The notes below the pieces were generated by a model. It was not told the origin of the DNA. It ran no database searches and worked only from the letters and a program-made list of their open reading frames with translations. From contig JAANYP010000825.1 of NCBI GenBank assembly GCA_020465985.1, positions 331,501-395,500 of the forward strand: a DNA stretch of 64,000 bases, written 5' to 3'. The translations under genes and the position numbers were made by a program. Of this stretch, positions 36,470 to 47,264 are shown piece after piece (positions within the stretch are counted from its first letter, which is position 1; every line of letters starts with the position of its first letter). The stretch is from Centrapalus pauciflorus. Its lineage: Eukaryota > Streptophyta > Magnoliopsida > Asterales > Asteraceae.

Positions 36470-36487
36470 AGTCCTCCCTCCTTATAA
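36470..36487 (-). promoter_or_regulatory. Polypurine tract of element B
   Basis: On the minus strand TAAGGAGGGAGGACT directly precedes the 3' LTR. It is the plus-strand DNA primer in reverse transcription. Confidence 0.8.
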
Positions 36488-36505
36488 AGATTCTGTCCTC
36501 AGAAT

Positions 36506-37475
36506 CTAGCTCGAAGCAAAGAGGTGAGGATATCGGCTACGCATCTCTAACTCTAGCTCCCATGTGGCGCTGGTACCCTTATGGTGCTTCCACTGCACCA
36601 ACACGAACGCCACCTCTTTATTACGCAACATCTTCACTTTCCGATCCGTCACTGCCTCCGGCTGCTCGGCATACTGAAGTCTATCATCGACCTCAATCTC
36701 TGATAAGGGCACTCTCTGATCATCACGGGCCAAACACTTACGGAGATGGCTGATATGGAAAGCATTATGAACTCCCGACAACTCTGGAGGCAAATTTAGA
36801 CGATAAGCCTGATCCCCGATCCTCTCAAAGACCTCAAACGGCCCAACATAGCGTGGACCCAACTTACCTCGTCTCCGAAACCGAATAATCCCCTTCCAAG
36901 GTGAGACTTTAAGCATTACGGAGTCTCCGACCTGAAATTCTAACTCAGACATTCGGCGATCCGCATAACTCTTCTGGCGACTCTGAGCTGTCCTAATCCG
37001 CTGCTAAATCATAGCGACCTTGTCGCTAGTCTCCTGAAGAACCTCTGGCCCGCTAATAGGATGCTCCCCAACCTCTCCCCAACATACTGGAGTCAAACAC
37101 TTACGCCCATAGAGAGCCTCAAATGGAGGCATGCCGATAGACGCATGGTAGCTGTTATTATATGCAAACTCAACAAGCGGCAAATGTAAATCCCAGCTAC
37201 CCCCGAAATCAATAACACAGGCCCGCAGCATATCCTCCAAGGTCTGATTAGTCCGCTCTGTCTGACCCCCTGTCTGCGGATGATAAGTTGTACTCAGCTG
37301 AACTCGGGTGCCTAACTCTCTCTGAAAGCTCTGCCAGAATCGCGACACAAATCGGCTATCTCGGTCAGACGTAATAGATCTCGGAACTCCATGCCTCGCA
37401 ACGATCTCACTGATGTAGAGGCGTGCCAACTGATCCATCGTTATAGTCCCACGAACGGCCAAGAAGTTACTCAAA
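36506..37475 (-). pseudogene. Integrase core and C-terminus of element B
   Basis: One minus-strand frame with a single internal TAG (37004-37006) where CAG would be expected. It contains LYISEIVARHGVPRSITSDR with a catalytic Asp, GGQTERTNQTLEDMLRACV with the catalytic Glu, then PWKGIIRFRRRGKLGPRYVG and GDQAYRLNLPPELSGVHNAF of the GPY/F-type C-terminal domain, and a terminal chromodomain-like VQWKHHKGTSATWELE. The zinc-binding N-terminus and the first catalytic Asp are missing because the frame starts inside the core at the junction with foreign DNA (about 37470). Integrases insert the cDNA; the chromodomain steers it to particular chromatin. Confidence 0.9.
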
Positions 37476-38019
37476 TTTAAAAAAATGTAACAATTCAAAT
37501 TAATATGTTACTCAAATTTAAAAAAATGTAACAATATATTACCATTTTTCGTAATTAACCCTTAAGCTTCTCAAAATACTAACCCCATACGAAACGCAAT
37601 TAGAAGGCAGCATCCGACTGTTAAAAAGAGAGATGAAACAATATGAGTAGATATACAATCGACCAACATATCATGAGCCAAACTAAAATGGAGAAAAATA
37701 AAAATCGATAACCACTCTCTAATGGTTCGGTCCTATAACCAAATCATTTATCAAGCAAAAACCAAATTTATGATTGCAACCACTCTAAAGAACATAATAG
37801 AGTTGAAAAACAATGTAACCATGAAAGAAAAACAAACCCATAAAGTGAATATATCAAAGGTAAATCTACTTCATATTCAAGTATATTAGCACATTGACTA
37901 AAATCAAATAACATATTTGAGGTTTCACTAATACGGTAGTAAGATTGACTAAAAATGTTATATTTTTAAGAAAAAGATCAAGGTATCAACAATTGTTGAC
38001 AACAAACACAATAAAATTT

Positions 38020-38423
38020 AGGGTTTATATTGAAAAAACCCTACGAACTTTCATGAATTTATCGATTAAGTCACTGTACCTTTTTTCCGAGTGTTTAAGT
38101 CCCTAGACAATTTTTGTCTTTTTCAAAACTATATATTAGACCTGTTTAGCACGTCATTAACTGGTAAACGGTACAGTGACCTAAACAAGAAAAAAAAAAG
38201 TCAAACGACTTAATCGTGAAAATAAGAAAAGAAAGTTGGTTTTTTAATAATAAACTATTTGAGGAACTAATTGTTTTACCTGTTAACCAGATAGCATATT
38301 AAAAATATATAGTTTTGAATAAGACAAACTTTGTTTAGGGACTTTTAAACACTCGGAAAAAAAGTTCAGTGACTTAATCGATAATTGCATGAAAGTCCGT
38401 GAGGTTTTTTCAATATTAACAAG
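38020..38423. mobile_element. Foldback MITE, relative of 2072-2390
   Basis: The left end AGGGTTTATATTGAAAAAAC and right end (complement GTTAATATTGAAAAAACC) match the 2072-2390 element, including the inner 'gtttaagtccctag' words. No intact target duplication. Confidence 0.6.
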
Positions 38424-38810
38424 AGGTTTCATGAACATTGATATGACATAATTGCTGCACAACTATTAAAAACAAATAAAGTGCTTACCAGTTCTTCGTT
38501 TGACCATGAAGTATGGTTAAATCATCAAACACGTCTCTCTATAGAACATTCACTGCCTACAAAAAGATTTTGATGCAAGTCAAAAGGTTACACGTCTAAT
38601 CCCGTTGATGATCTTTAACGTCAAAAATTTAATCATATGCTATCCTTCAAAAACTCAAAACTGCTTTCGATCAATGGAACACCATATGGTTTAACTCCCT
38701 TTTTCAAGTTTCTTTTCTATAAGAAAAAATAAAAGTTACCGCACATTTATATGTATAATTCTAACTTCTAAGTTGTTCAACATGTCATGTGCTCCTATAC
38801 TATGTGTATG

Positions 38811-39126
38811 TTTGGCAAAACTAACTGTAGCTTTGTATTTTTAAAAGAGATAGAGCTTTTAGTAGCTGAGCTTTTGAGAGCTGAAGTTTTTTAAAAGAGC
38901 TGGGGCTTTTAGTTTTATAAATGTGTTTGGTAAAAATAGTTGTAGCTGTAGTTTTTAGTATTAAATTACGTAAAAGGACAGGTAGTTTATGATTAATAAG
39001 AGAATAAAAAAGTAATTTTGTTTGACCAAAAGCTCCAGAGCTTTTTAAACACTACTTCTACTAGCGTTTTATAAAAGAGTTTTTTTTTTAGAATATGAAA
39101 GCTCTATGTTTTCCTTCCAAACAAGG
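38811..39126. mobile_element. MITE with TGTTTGGCAAAA ends
   Basis: The left end ATGTTTGGCAAAACTAACTG and right end (complement TTGTTTGGAAGGAAAACA) are inverted relatives, with 'agctttta' words inside. This is a common plant MITE pattern. Target duplication not resolved. Confidence 0.45.
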
Positions 39127-39482
39127 CTTTTAGTTATTTTTTATCATTAATAGCATCAACTTTTACATTTTTTTTATCATTTATAGCAAAAGTTAAAAAT
39201 GTTGTTGCTGTAAATGATAATAAAAAAAAAAAATACAAAAGTTATTGCTATTAAGGATACAAAATACAAAAGTTGATATTATTTATATGAAAAAATACAA
39301 AAGTTGATACTTTTAGTGACAAAAAATAAATAATATTACTATACATGATTAAAAAAAATCAAAAAATTAGTTACTACTTTTAGTAATTGACCCAACATAA
39401 AAACAGCAAATATATTTATATAATAACATAGACGAGTATGCCCGGATTTAGTGAAACTAAGGATGTGACGAAAACTCCATGA

Positions 39483-40600
39483 GCTCCATTAGTGTTTTTG
39501 GTTCTAGTACGATCAAAATGCAAAAGGTGCTGCTCTTTCTAGGTATGAAGAGATAGATATAAATCCCCATATTATACCAAAAATGAAAGAACTTGCTAAA
39601 TAGACATAGGGGTCGTTTGGTTCACTGGAATCCGAGGGAATTGGAGGGGAAAGGGATCCAATTCCAGTCAATTCATGTGTTTGGTTCAACACTAAAAAGG
39701 AATTGGATTCCATCAAAATTGAAATTTTCCAATGACCGAAGGAAAATAACATTCCTTCACACAATGGATGGAATTCAATTCCTTTTCAAAACAGAAAGTG
39801 GTTGATTACAAAAATACCCCTTACGTTTAACACACTACACTACACCATGTCTAGTCTTACCCCACCCACCCTACCTACCTACCGACCCACCCACACTACC
39901 CTACCCTACCCCATCCCACCCACCCACCTCTAACCCACCCACCCCAACCCTACCTATGTTATCCAACCTACTCTTACCTGCTACCCGCCATACCTACCCT
40001 TACCCACGTATCCATCCCTCATCCATCATATATTACCCACCCCACCCCACCCCAACCGTACCTACGCTATCCAACCTACTTTTACCTACTACCGACCATA
40101 CCTACCCATACCCACCCTACCCTACCCTACCCCATCCCATCCACCTTTACCCACCTACCCATACCCTACCTACGCTATCCAACCTACTCTTACCTACTAC
40201 CCACCATACCTACCCCTACCCACCTACCCATCCCTCATCCACCCTACCCACCCCATCTCACCCACCCTACCCCTATCTATCTCATCTTATTCCTACCTTA
40301 GAGATTTATCCGCCTCTACCACCCATCCCATCCTACCCTACCAACGAATTATGAAGTTGGATTCCAATTTCATTTTTAGCCAACCAAACATAATTTGGAT
40401 TCCAATTCCAATTCCTTGCAGACTCCAATTCCTTCTAAAACATTCTGCGAACCAAACGCCACCATAGAGAGAAAACCCAAGTAGAATCATAGTGAATATG
40501 TCAAACAACAAAGCCAGCCTAAAAGAAAGAGATGCCAACCATCTACTAAAGACACATTGTGAATCATTTCTCTTCTGGCCTACTCTTCAATTAGATTTCG
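39483..40600 (-). pseudogene. Hydrophobic host-like exon split by a MITE
   Basis: On the minus strand, 40600-40467 reads RWLASLSFRLALLFDIF and on to GFSLY. The Harbinger-like MITE (39609-40463) follows. Beyond it, in the same frame once the element and one copy of its 3-bp duplication are removed, comes VYLASSFIFGIIWGFISISS to a stop near 39513. Together about 60 residues with two membrane-spanning stretches. An AG acceptor-like site precedes it near 40595. I do not recognise the gene. It may be a captured exon of a host membrane protein. Confidence 0.45.
39609..40463. mobile_element. Harbinger/Tourist-like element with (CCCTACC)n core
   Basis: The left end GGGGTCGTTTGGTTC and right end 'gaaccaaacgccacc' are near-perfect inverted repeats, flanked by ATA at 39606-39608 and 40464-40466. 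The core (39860-40340) is a minisatellite of CCCTACC/CCCACC words interleaved with 'ctatccaacctactcttacc' copies (39957, 40068, 40174). It interrupts a hydrophobic reading frame exactly. Confidence 0.78.
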
Positions 40601-40696
40601 TATAAGAATGAGACTTATTTTGCCACTTTTCACCAAATGCTTTTTTTGAGATCCTTCATTAGTTAGCACAGATTCACACTAAAACTAAATTTAAAA

Positions 40697-41061
40697 GGGG
40701 TTTAATATGAAAAAAACCAACATGTTTTTCACGCTTTTGCGGTTTAGTCCCTCCGTGTTATTTTTTACCAATAAAATCCTTAAGTAATATATTTGTCTGT
40801 ACTTTTAGAAATTTTCTTTAATTTTTCAAAAAAATCTTCAAGTTTGTTGACTTTTCGGAGAAAAATAGTGAAAACATGTTGGTTTTTTGTGGAAAAAGAC
40901 AGGATTGATTATGAAAAAAAAAAACAAAACTTTTCCGAAAACCGGATTGAAAATTATAACTTGAGAACTTTCTTAGTAAAAAATAACACGGAGGGACTAA
41001 ATCGCAAAAAAAAAAAAAGAAAAAAAGAAAAAAAAACATGTTGGTTTTTTTCATATTAAAA
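40697..41061. mobile_element. Foldback MITE
   Basis: The left end GGGTTTAATATGAAAAAAAC continues as 'caacatgtttttcacg' and pairs with the right end 'aacatgttggtttttttcat'. The inner 'gtttagtccctccgtgttat' also has its complement at 40984-41003. No target duplication was resolved. Confidence 0.65.
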
Positions 41062-41489
41062 CAAATACTTTCAACAGCTACTTTTTACAACAACCAGGAA
41101 GCTAACAACTTTCTGGATTTTATTCAGAACTTGAAAGGTGATGTGTCTTATTACAATTCGCAAAGGGCTTACAGGCAGCATTGTGGTTCATATGGTTTCG
41201 TTATGGAATGAATTCATGTGTTTCAACATCGCCTATTTTGAAAATAATTTCTAAAGGGACGTTACCTAAAGTCGCCATATTTGATTTTAAAGAGACACTT
41301 ACAAAATATTTAAAAGAAATTAAGGTAGGAGATTGCATAGGTATCTTGAAAATTTAAGAGGAACAAATAAATCACAGAACATGGTTTAAACATTACAGCA
41401 AACAGTTAGTGTGCATGGGAAATATCAATTCATGGTGTTCTGTTTAAGAAATTTACCTGTAGAATAGTCTTGGTTGGCAATCGATTGCA

Positions 41490-42679
41490 ACAGATGGTCA
41501 ACATCGTCAAAGGCACTGCGATTCGCGAAAAATTCTCTATAAACCGCCGATAATACCCCGCCAAACCCAAGAAGCTACGAACCTCTGATACAGATGTGGG
41601 CTGGCCCCAACTCATAATCGCCTCGACCTTCGCTGGATCCACCTTAACGCCCTCACTCGTCACCACGTGCCCCAAGAACTGCACCTCTCGAAGCCAGAAC
41701 TCGCACTTCGAAAACTTGGCATATAGCCTCTCTCGCTGCAAAGTACTCAGGACCTCCCTCAGATGCTGGCTATGCTCCTCGCTACTCCTCGAGTAGATTA
41801 GAATATCATCAATAAACACAATCACAAAACGATCGAGCATCGGCCTGCAGACCCTATTCATCAAGTCCATAAATGCTGATGGGGCATTAGTCAGCCCGAA
41901 TGGCATGACCAAGAACTCATAATGACCATATCTGGTCCTGAACGCAGTCTTAGGCACGTCCTCATCCCTAACTCGCAGCTGATGATACCCGGAACGCAGA
42001 TCAATCTTCGAGAAGAAACTCGCTCCCTGAAGCTGATCAAAGAGATCATCAATCCTCGGTAAGGGATAACAGTTCCTCACCGTTACCCTATTAAGCTCTC
42101 TGTAATCTATACACATACGCATCGTCCCATCCTTTTTCTTCACGAATAATACTGGGGCTCCCCACGGCGAATAACTGGGGCGAATAAATCCTCGATCTAA
42201 CAAATCCTGCAGTTGCATCATCATCTCGCGCATCTTGGTAGGAGCTAACCGATATGGCGTGCGCGCAATAGGAACGGCCCCCGGAACTAGGTCGATCCTA
42301 AACTTAACCTGCCGGTCCGGCGGCAGACCTGGCAACTCATCTGGAAACACGTCCAGGAAATCTCTAACCACTGGCACATCACTGACCTCTCTCTTCTCCT
42401 TTTTCGCATCTACTACATAAGCCAAGTAAGTGGCACACCCCTTCGCCACGTACTTCTGTGCCTGCGCCATCGACACTATGCTCATCTCTCCCCTACGCCT
42501 CTCACCATACACAACTGCTGACTCTGACTTAGAAACGGGATACGAATCATCTTCTTAGAACAGAAGATATCTGCCTGACGCGCTGTCAGCCAATCCATGC
42601 CAACAATGGCATCAAAACTGCTAATCTCCATAGGCATCAAGTCTATGGAAACCGATGGCCATCTATCTCTAATACACAA
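41490..42679 (-). pseudogene. Reverse transcriptase of element B
   Basis: A 360-codon minus-strand frame (41430-42512) covers nearly all of a Ty3/gypsy RT: APVLFVKKKDGTMRMCIDYR, PLPRIDDLFDQLQGASFFSK, FSKIDLRSGYHQLRV, FRTRYGHYEFLVMPFGLTNA and the catalytic FIDDILIYS box, then KFSKCEFWLREVQFLGHVVT and VRSFLGLAGYYRRFIENFSR at the RNase H border. Upstream, 42482-42679 encodes the conserved MDWL linker (SSFDAIVGMDWLTARQADIF) in another frame, so frameshifts lie near 42650 and 42520. The frame ends in unrelated sequence at about 41500 where RNase H should continue. Confidence 0.93.
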
Positions 42680-43269
42680 TCTCTATAGATACGACTCACT
42701 AATACAGTACTACCATCAACACGCTCAACAATAACACGCACAGATAACTCAGATGAAGACATAGCAAAATAATCACAGAAGGAGGCAGATACATATGAAC
42801 GATCCGATCCTGAATCAAATAAAATAAAGGCACGCAGTCCGTTAAGGATAAACGTACCAGACACAACATCAGGCGACTCGCGCGCCTCCTCAGCAGTAGC
42901 CTGAAAAACTCTGCCGCGAGCCCTCGGTGCTCCACCTCCCCGAGGTGCTGAAGATGACCCTGACGGCCCAGCTCCGCTCGAACTCGACCCCGGAAACCCC
43001 ACACTCGGGTTCGGACAATCCCGAGACATATGACCCGGCTTCCCGCATCGGAAGCAAAGAGACTCCTGGGAAGTACACGCAACAGCTGTGTGACCAAACT
43101 GGCCACATCTAAAACAACGGAGATGCTCCCGGGCACACGGCCCTGCATGGTGGTGATGGCACCGCTGGCAATCCCTCTCTACCGATGCTGAACTCTCAAC
43201 TCGGCTCCCAGAATCCCGAGATCCCCTCCCAACACTCCCCTGACTCTGACTCTGCCTCTGGCCCTGACC
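42643..43269 (-). pseudogene. Gag zinc knuckles and aspartic protease of element B
   Basis: Same frame as gag but beyond its TAG at 43270-43272. Two CCHC knuckles follow one another (CFRCGQFGHTAVAC and CFRCGKPGHMSRDC). After a Gly/Ser linker comes the protease with AFILFDSGSDRSYVSASFC, where DSG holds the catalytic aspartate (DTG or DSG in this family). The frame stops at 42643-42645, a frameshift from the RT linker. Knuckles bind genomic RNA; the protease would cut the polyprotein. Confidence 0.88.
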
Positions 43270-44235
43270 CTAACCCTGTTGTCGCTGCCCCTGCTGCCTC
43301 TGACCACCCCGACCCTGTCCCTGACTCTGACCGGCTCCCAACTGTCTATCATCCCGGCCCTGATCTTGCTGGGCTCCCGAACTCTGCCCCTGCTGCTCGG
43401 AATACCCACCCTGACGGCTCTCTCTATAGAATCTCGAAGACCCGGAACTCTGGCCCTGACCCGATGGCTCGATACGCTGTCTCTGGGGAGCCGACTGCTC
43501 CCGCTGTCTCTCCACCTCCCGCTCTCGACGGCGGGCATACTCCATTGCTGAAGCGAATGTGGGGTCACGCAGCATCCCCACAAACTCTCGAATGTCCGGT
43601 CTCAAACCCTCAATAAACATCGTGACCTTCCGGTCCTCTGTAGCTACCTGATGCGGTGAAAACTGAGCTCTATCATTAAATACATCGATATACTCCTGGA
43701 CGGACCTGGATCCCTGCTGCAGATGGATAAACTCTCGCTCCAACTCTCTCCTCGTGTCCAACGGACAGTACTGCAGCTCAAACTCTGTACGGAACGCCTC
43801 CCAAGACATCAAATAGGCCTCATCAACTCCCTGAGCACTGACCACTGAACTCCACCATCTCAATGCTCCTCCCTTCAGAAGGTAGGAGGCATAACTCACC
43901 CTGTCCGCTCGATCCACATGAGCTATACGAAATGCAGCCTCGACCTCTCGCAGCCAATCAAGTGCCTTCGAGGCACCGACTCCACCGAAAAACTCAGAAG
44001 GGCGACCCGTCATGAAGTCCTTAAAGGACCCTCGCGATGGCTGGCTAGAAGAAGCACCAGCCCCCGAACTCTGCTCTCCCTCGGGTGGAGGCACCGCGCC
44101 TCGACCCCTACCCGCGCCCTGGACCGAAAAACGCTCATCTAGGATCTGGCCTATCACAGAATATAAGTCAGATCTACGCACAGGCTCATCATCCCTATGG
44201 TCATCCCCCTGAGGCCCGCTGCCCTGACGGTCCAT
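43270..44235 (-). CDS. Gag of element B (capsid part, premature stop)
   Basis: 322 codons from the ATG at 44235 (MDRQGSGPQGDDHRDDEP), chosen over the upstream in-frame ATG at 44265 because that lies next to the primer-binding region. The retrotransposon gag domain spans residues about 95-220: PSEFFGGVGASKALDWLREV, KGGALRWWSSVV, REFIHLQQGSRSVQEYIDVF and KVTMFIEGLRPDIREFV. A Gln/Ser/Gly/Arg-rich tail follows. A TAG in a run of GQGQ codons ends it before the zinc knuckles, which continue in the same frame, so a CAG-to-TAG change is likely. It would still give a capsid-like protein without knuckles or pol. Confidence 0.9.
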   Translation of the reverse strand: MDRQGSGPQGDDHRDDEPVRRSDLYSVIGQILDERFSVQGAGRGRGAVPPPEGEQSSGAGASSSQPSRGSFKDFMTGRPSEFFGGVGASKALDWLREVEAAFRIAHVDRADRVSYASYLLKGGALRWWSSVVSAQGVDEAYLMSWEAFRTEFELQYCPLDTRRELEREFIHLQQGSRSVQEYIDVFNDRAQFSPHQVATEDRKVTMFIEGLRPDIREFVGMLRDPTFASAMEYARRREREVERQREQSAPQRQRIEPSGQGQSSGSSRFYRESRQGGYSEQQGQSSGAQQDQGRDDRQLGAGQSQGQGRGGQRQQGQRQQG

Positions 44236-44393
44236 AATAACCTGCACAATAAGATAATAACACAAATTAACTCTACAAGACTCTACACACTACTCATTTA
44301 TCACCTAATACTCTACTTCGGATTACAACCCAAGGATCTAAACTCTAGGGTTTAAGCTTAAGCATCCACTAGATACTTAATCTCTTAAACCTA

Positions 44394-44406
44394 GGCTCTG
44401 ATACCA
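44394..44406 (-). promoter_or_regulatory. Primer-binding site of element B (tRNA-iMet)
   Basis: On the minus strand TGGTATCAGAGCC starts four bases after the 5' LTR. It is the full complement of the initiator tRNA-Met 3' end. Confidence 0.93.
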
Positions 44407-44410
44407 AGCT

Positions 44411-46021
44411 TGTAACACCCTCAAACTAAACCACAATGCCACATAATTACCACATCAGCAACGATGTAATATAATAATCTCTACGCTATTCCCAAAACAA
44501 TAATGCAAAAACCCGATAATTTAAAACATTAATTACTCAACCACAGTCACGGAAATCTCTGAATAAACAACAACCTATCCGAAGTATATACAACAACCTA
44601 TGAAAGGTAGCTAACTCCTCGATTACAGATAGTGTAAACCTACTTTGGTGCAGCAGGCCTACTAACAGTCCGGTCACCTGGAATACACACAACAACACAC
44701 ACAGGTCAGCTAAAGCTGGTGAGAATGCAAGGGTTGGTGTACGATTATAAAGCTCAGAAAATAATTAACTCAACAATAAAACGTTCAGCGTTCTCTACTG
44801 AACAAGTATATGAGATCCCACAAGATAGCTCAATAGGTACTCAACTCGCGTGGATAGGTCCACGTACCCAAATCCCTAGACCGCACAAAGCAGTCATCAG
44901 GAACTCAAAAGGGAATTGGGAGCGACCCAACCCCTGCCCAGTCGTACGGTTTAGTATCTCAACAGCTCAAGTGTCCCAAATCTCATATTTAAAACACAGT
45001 TCTCAATATAACACAATAATACGTGCATGATAGTATCTCAATGAAAGCTCGTAAGAAACTCATGATATCTCATAAAAATCTCAGTAAAAGATCATGCAAG
45101 TATCAGTAAATAATCGTACAAGTATCTCAAGAAAAACATGCAAACTCACCTGCTCAGCTAGATAAACTAAGTCTCGGTTCCCTGCCCTTTCCCTACCCTG
45201 TCGACACGAGACCCTGAAAACACAATAACACAATCTCAATATCACAAACTCAGCCCAACAACTCTGTACACAATTCTCAACAACTCACGATACCCCAAAG
45301 ACCCGAATACACGACTCACAGAACCCGAAAACCCAACCCGAAACCCTAGCCGCATCGCGGCCGTACTTAGCCAATCGCGGCCGCACTGACCCTATCACGG
45401 TCGCGGTCGCGATGGCCTCATTCTCGGCCACGCTCACATCGCGACCCGAGCTCGGACGCCAACCGCCTGCGATCATCTCAAGAACATCGCGGCCCGCGAT
45501 CAAGGGATCGCGGCCGCGCTCACGGACGAACAGTAGCAGTTATGCTCTGTTTCTGCACAGCCCAGGGATTTATCCCTTTAATCCATTTCAGCTCGACTTT
45601 TACCAAAATTACATATTCGAATTTACTCAGAAACACTACTAAATTCAATTCAACTATTTATTCACAATCAACAACAATTAATCCGCGAATTTAAGCTCAA
45701 ATTTACCTCAACTAATAAGAAGGAAGATGATGACTAATTTGTAACTTGAATCACAGCTCAAATCCACGAATTCTTGCTGAACCAGATGCTGAAATCCAAA
45801 ACACACACAAAACACACTCTCAATCTCAGGTTTGGGAGGATAGAAAAGAAGCAAGCAAGAAGGGAGCTCATCCTTTTATACGTTTTGGACAAAAACTCGG
45901 TCCGGCACCCAATATCCAATCCCGATACCCCAAAATACAAATTTATATCCCCGGGTCCCAAATTAAATAACTAATCCAATGAAATAATTCCACGTACCTA
46001 TCTCAAAAACGGGATGTTACA
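44411..46021 (-). repeat. 5' LTR of element B
   Basis: 1611 bp, colinear with the 3' LTR without length change. Differences seen include 44569, 44857, 44942, 44984, 45309, 45443, 45558, 45809, 45847 and 45890 (approximate). It is expected to carry the promoter, with transcription toward lower coordinates. Confidence 0.97.
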
Positions 46022-46026
46022 TAAAG

Positions 46027-46925
46027 TGTGCTTATACATATTTTATTATTATTCATATGTAAATTATATAATGAGAATGTTTACATCTTCTTATATTTTT
46101 TAATTTAAAATTTAATTTATTTAAATACTAATTAATTCTTAGACATTTTGAAAATAAGATTTATCTTGGTTATAATAATTTAGTGCTTTATAATGTCTTA
46201 TTTTTGTATCTTTGTGTTTACTTAAAAAATCAACTTTATTTTATATTTAGTTTAACATAATGTTTGATTAATTCCAATTAGTTTGTAATGTTTAGTTTAT
46301 TAAATATTTTTTATATTAATAACATTATTATTTAAAATATTAATCACACCAATAAAAAAAATTTAAGAAAATATTTTGCTTTACTATATTATCATAGTTT
46401 TTGTTTATCGTAATAACTACGATAGATGATAAATGTGTGCTTTGTAGCTAATGTTATGTGTATATATAGATATATATAAGTTGGTTGGTGATTAGTTTTT
46501 TCTACAACCTATTCAACCTATTCAATTTATTTAATTTATTTTTTGATTTTAGTTAGTATAATTTTAATAGATCTTTTTGTATTTTATGTTAAATTTTTAT
46601 TATTAATTAATTTATAAATAAAATATGATTTAATCGTTTAAACTGTATCTATTAAAGTACAAAATATACATAGCTATACATCCGTCGAAACGCACGGACA
46701 CCACATAACTTGTTATAAGACATTAGAGGGTTATGTTGATGAGCGTTAACGAACAATTTGCAGTTAAACAAGACAACATGATATTAAATATTATGTATGT
46801 ATGTTAAATTGATCATTTGATGATTAATTTATAAAGTTTTAAGATTAGAGTGAGTAAAAATTATATGATATTATGGGGACTTGGTTGTCATTTGTTGCAA
46901 ACGCATACCTATACTTACTCATTTT
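46027..46925. other. AT-rich spacer
   Basis: No gene. Long A/T runs. 'tccgtcgaaacgcacgga' at 46680-46697 is an isolated inverted repeat of the kind seen near Helitron ends, but no CTRR terminus follows. Confidence 0.4.
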
Positions 46926-47264
46926 CAGGGTCGTCTCATTGATTTCGGAGGCCCTGTGTTTGTGATTACAACATAATCTCTTAAATATTTTAAATAGTAA
47001 ATTGGTCATTTTGAGACTCAATTTTAATAGGTAAAGTGGAGGTCGTGAATAACAAAAGAACATATTAGTGAGAAATTAAAATAAATAATACGAATCAAAT
47101 TGAATTTGACATGAATTCCATTTTAACGCACCGATGCACAACGTACACACGTCAAATAAAAAAATTATTGGTTTAAATTTAGATATTTATTATGACTGTG
47201 AGGCCCTATGAAATTGCGAAGCCTTGTGCGGTCGAGCCTCTCACACACCCTAAAAGCCGCCCTG
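46926..47264. mobile_element. Short hAT-like element (tentative)
   Basis: CAGGGTCGTCTCATTG ... 'taaaagccgccctg': the ends are imperfect inverted relatives (CAGGGYSGKCT), with 'ggaggccctgtg' and 'gaggcccta' repeated near both ends. No target duplication was found. Confidence 0.4.

Larger units (their letters stand above)
37476..41500. other. Foreign DNA inside the pol of element B
   Basis: About 4 kb replacing the RNase H and N-terminal integrase region. It holds four MITE-like elements (38020, 38811, 39609, 40697), a split hydrophobic reading frame (39513-40600), and at 41455-41500 minus what looks like the end of a host exon followed by a GTAAAT donor. The left junction has a 28-base word (around 'gttactcaaatttaaaaaaa') twice, at 37465-37494 and 37508-37537. 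Confidence 0.75.
34859..46021 (-). mobile_element. LTR retrotransposon B (Ty3/gypsy chromovirus-like), young, with foreign core
   Basis: Two LTRs of identical length (1611 bp; 34859-36469 and 44411-46021) are flanked by the exact duplication TAAAG (34854-34858 and 46022-46026). Only about ten substitutions between the LTRs were counted by hand. The coding order on the minus strand is gag, protease, RT, then about 4 kb of unrelated DNA in place of RNase H and the integrase N-terminus, then the integrase core and chromodomain-like C-terminus. Stops and frameshifts make it non-autonomous. Confidence 0.96.

Noticed and set aside
42699..43616. Frames of 130-150 codons on the wrong frame or strand over gag
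   Set aside because: Shadows of the gag-protease frame, which has zinc knuckles and a protease motif.
46660..46710. Helitron end near 'tccgtcgaaacgcacgga'
   Set aside because: The hairpin is followed by CTTG, not CTRR, and no 5' TC end was found.
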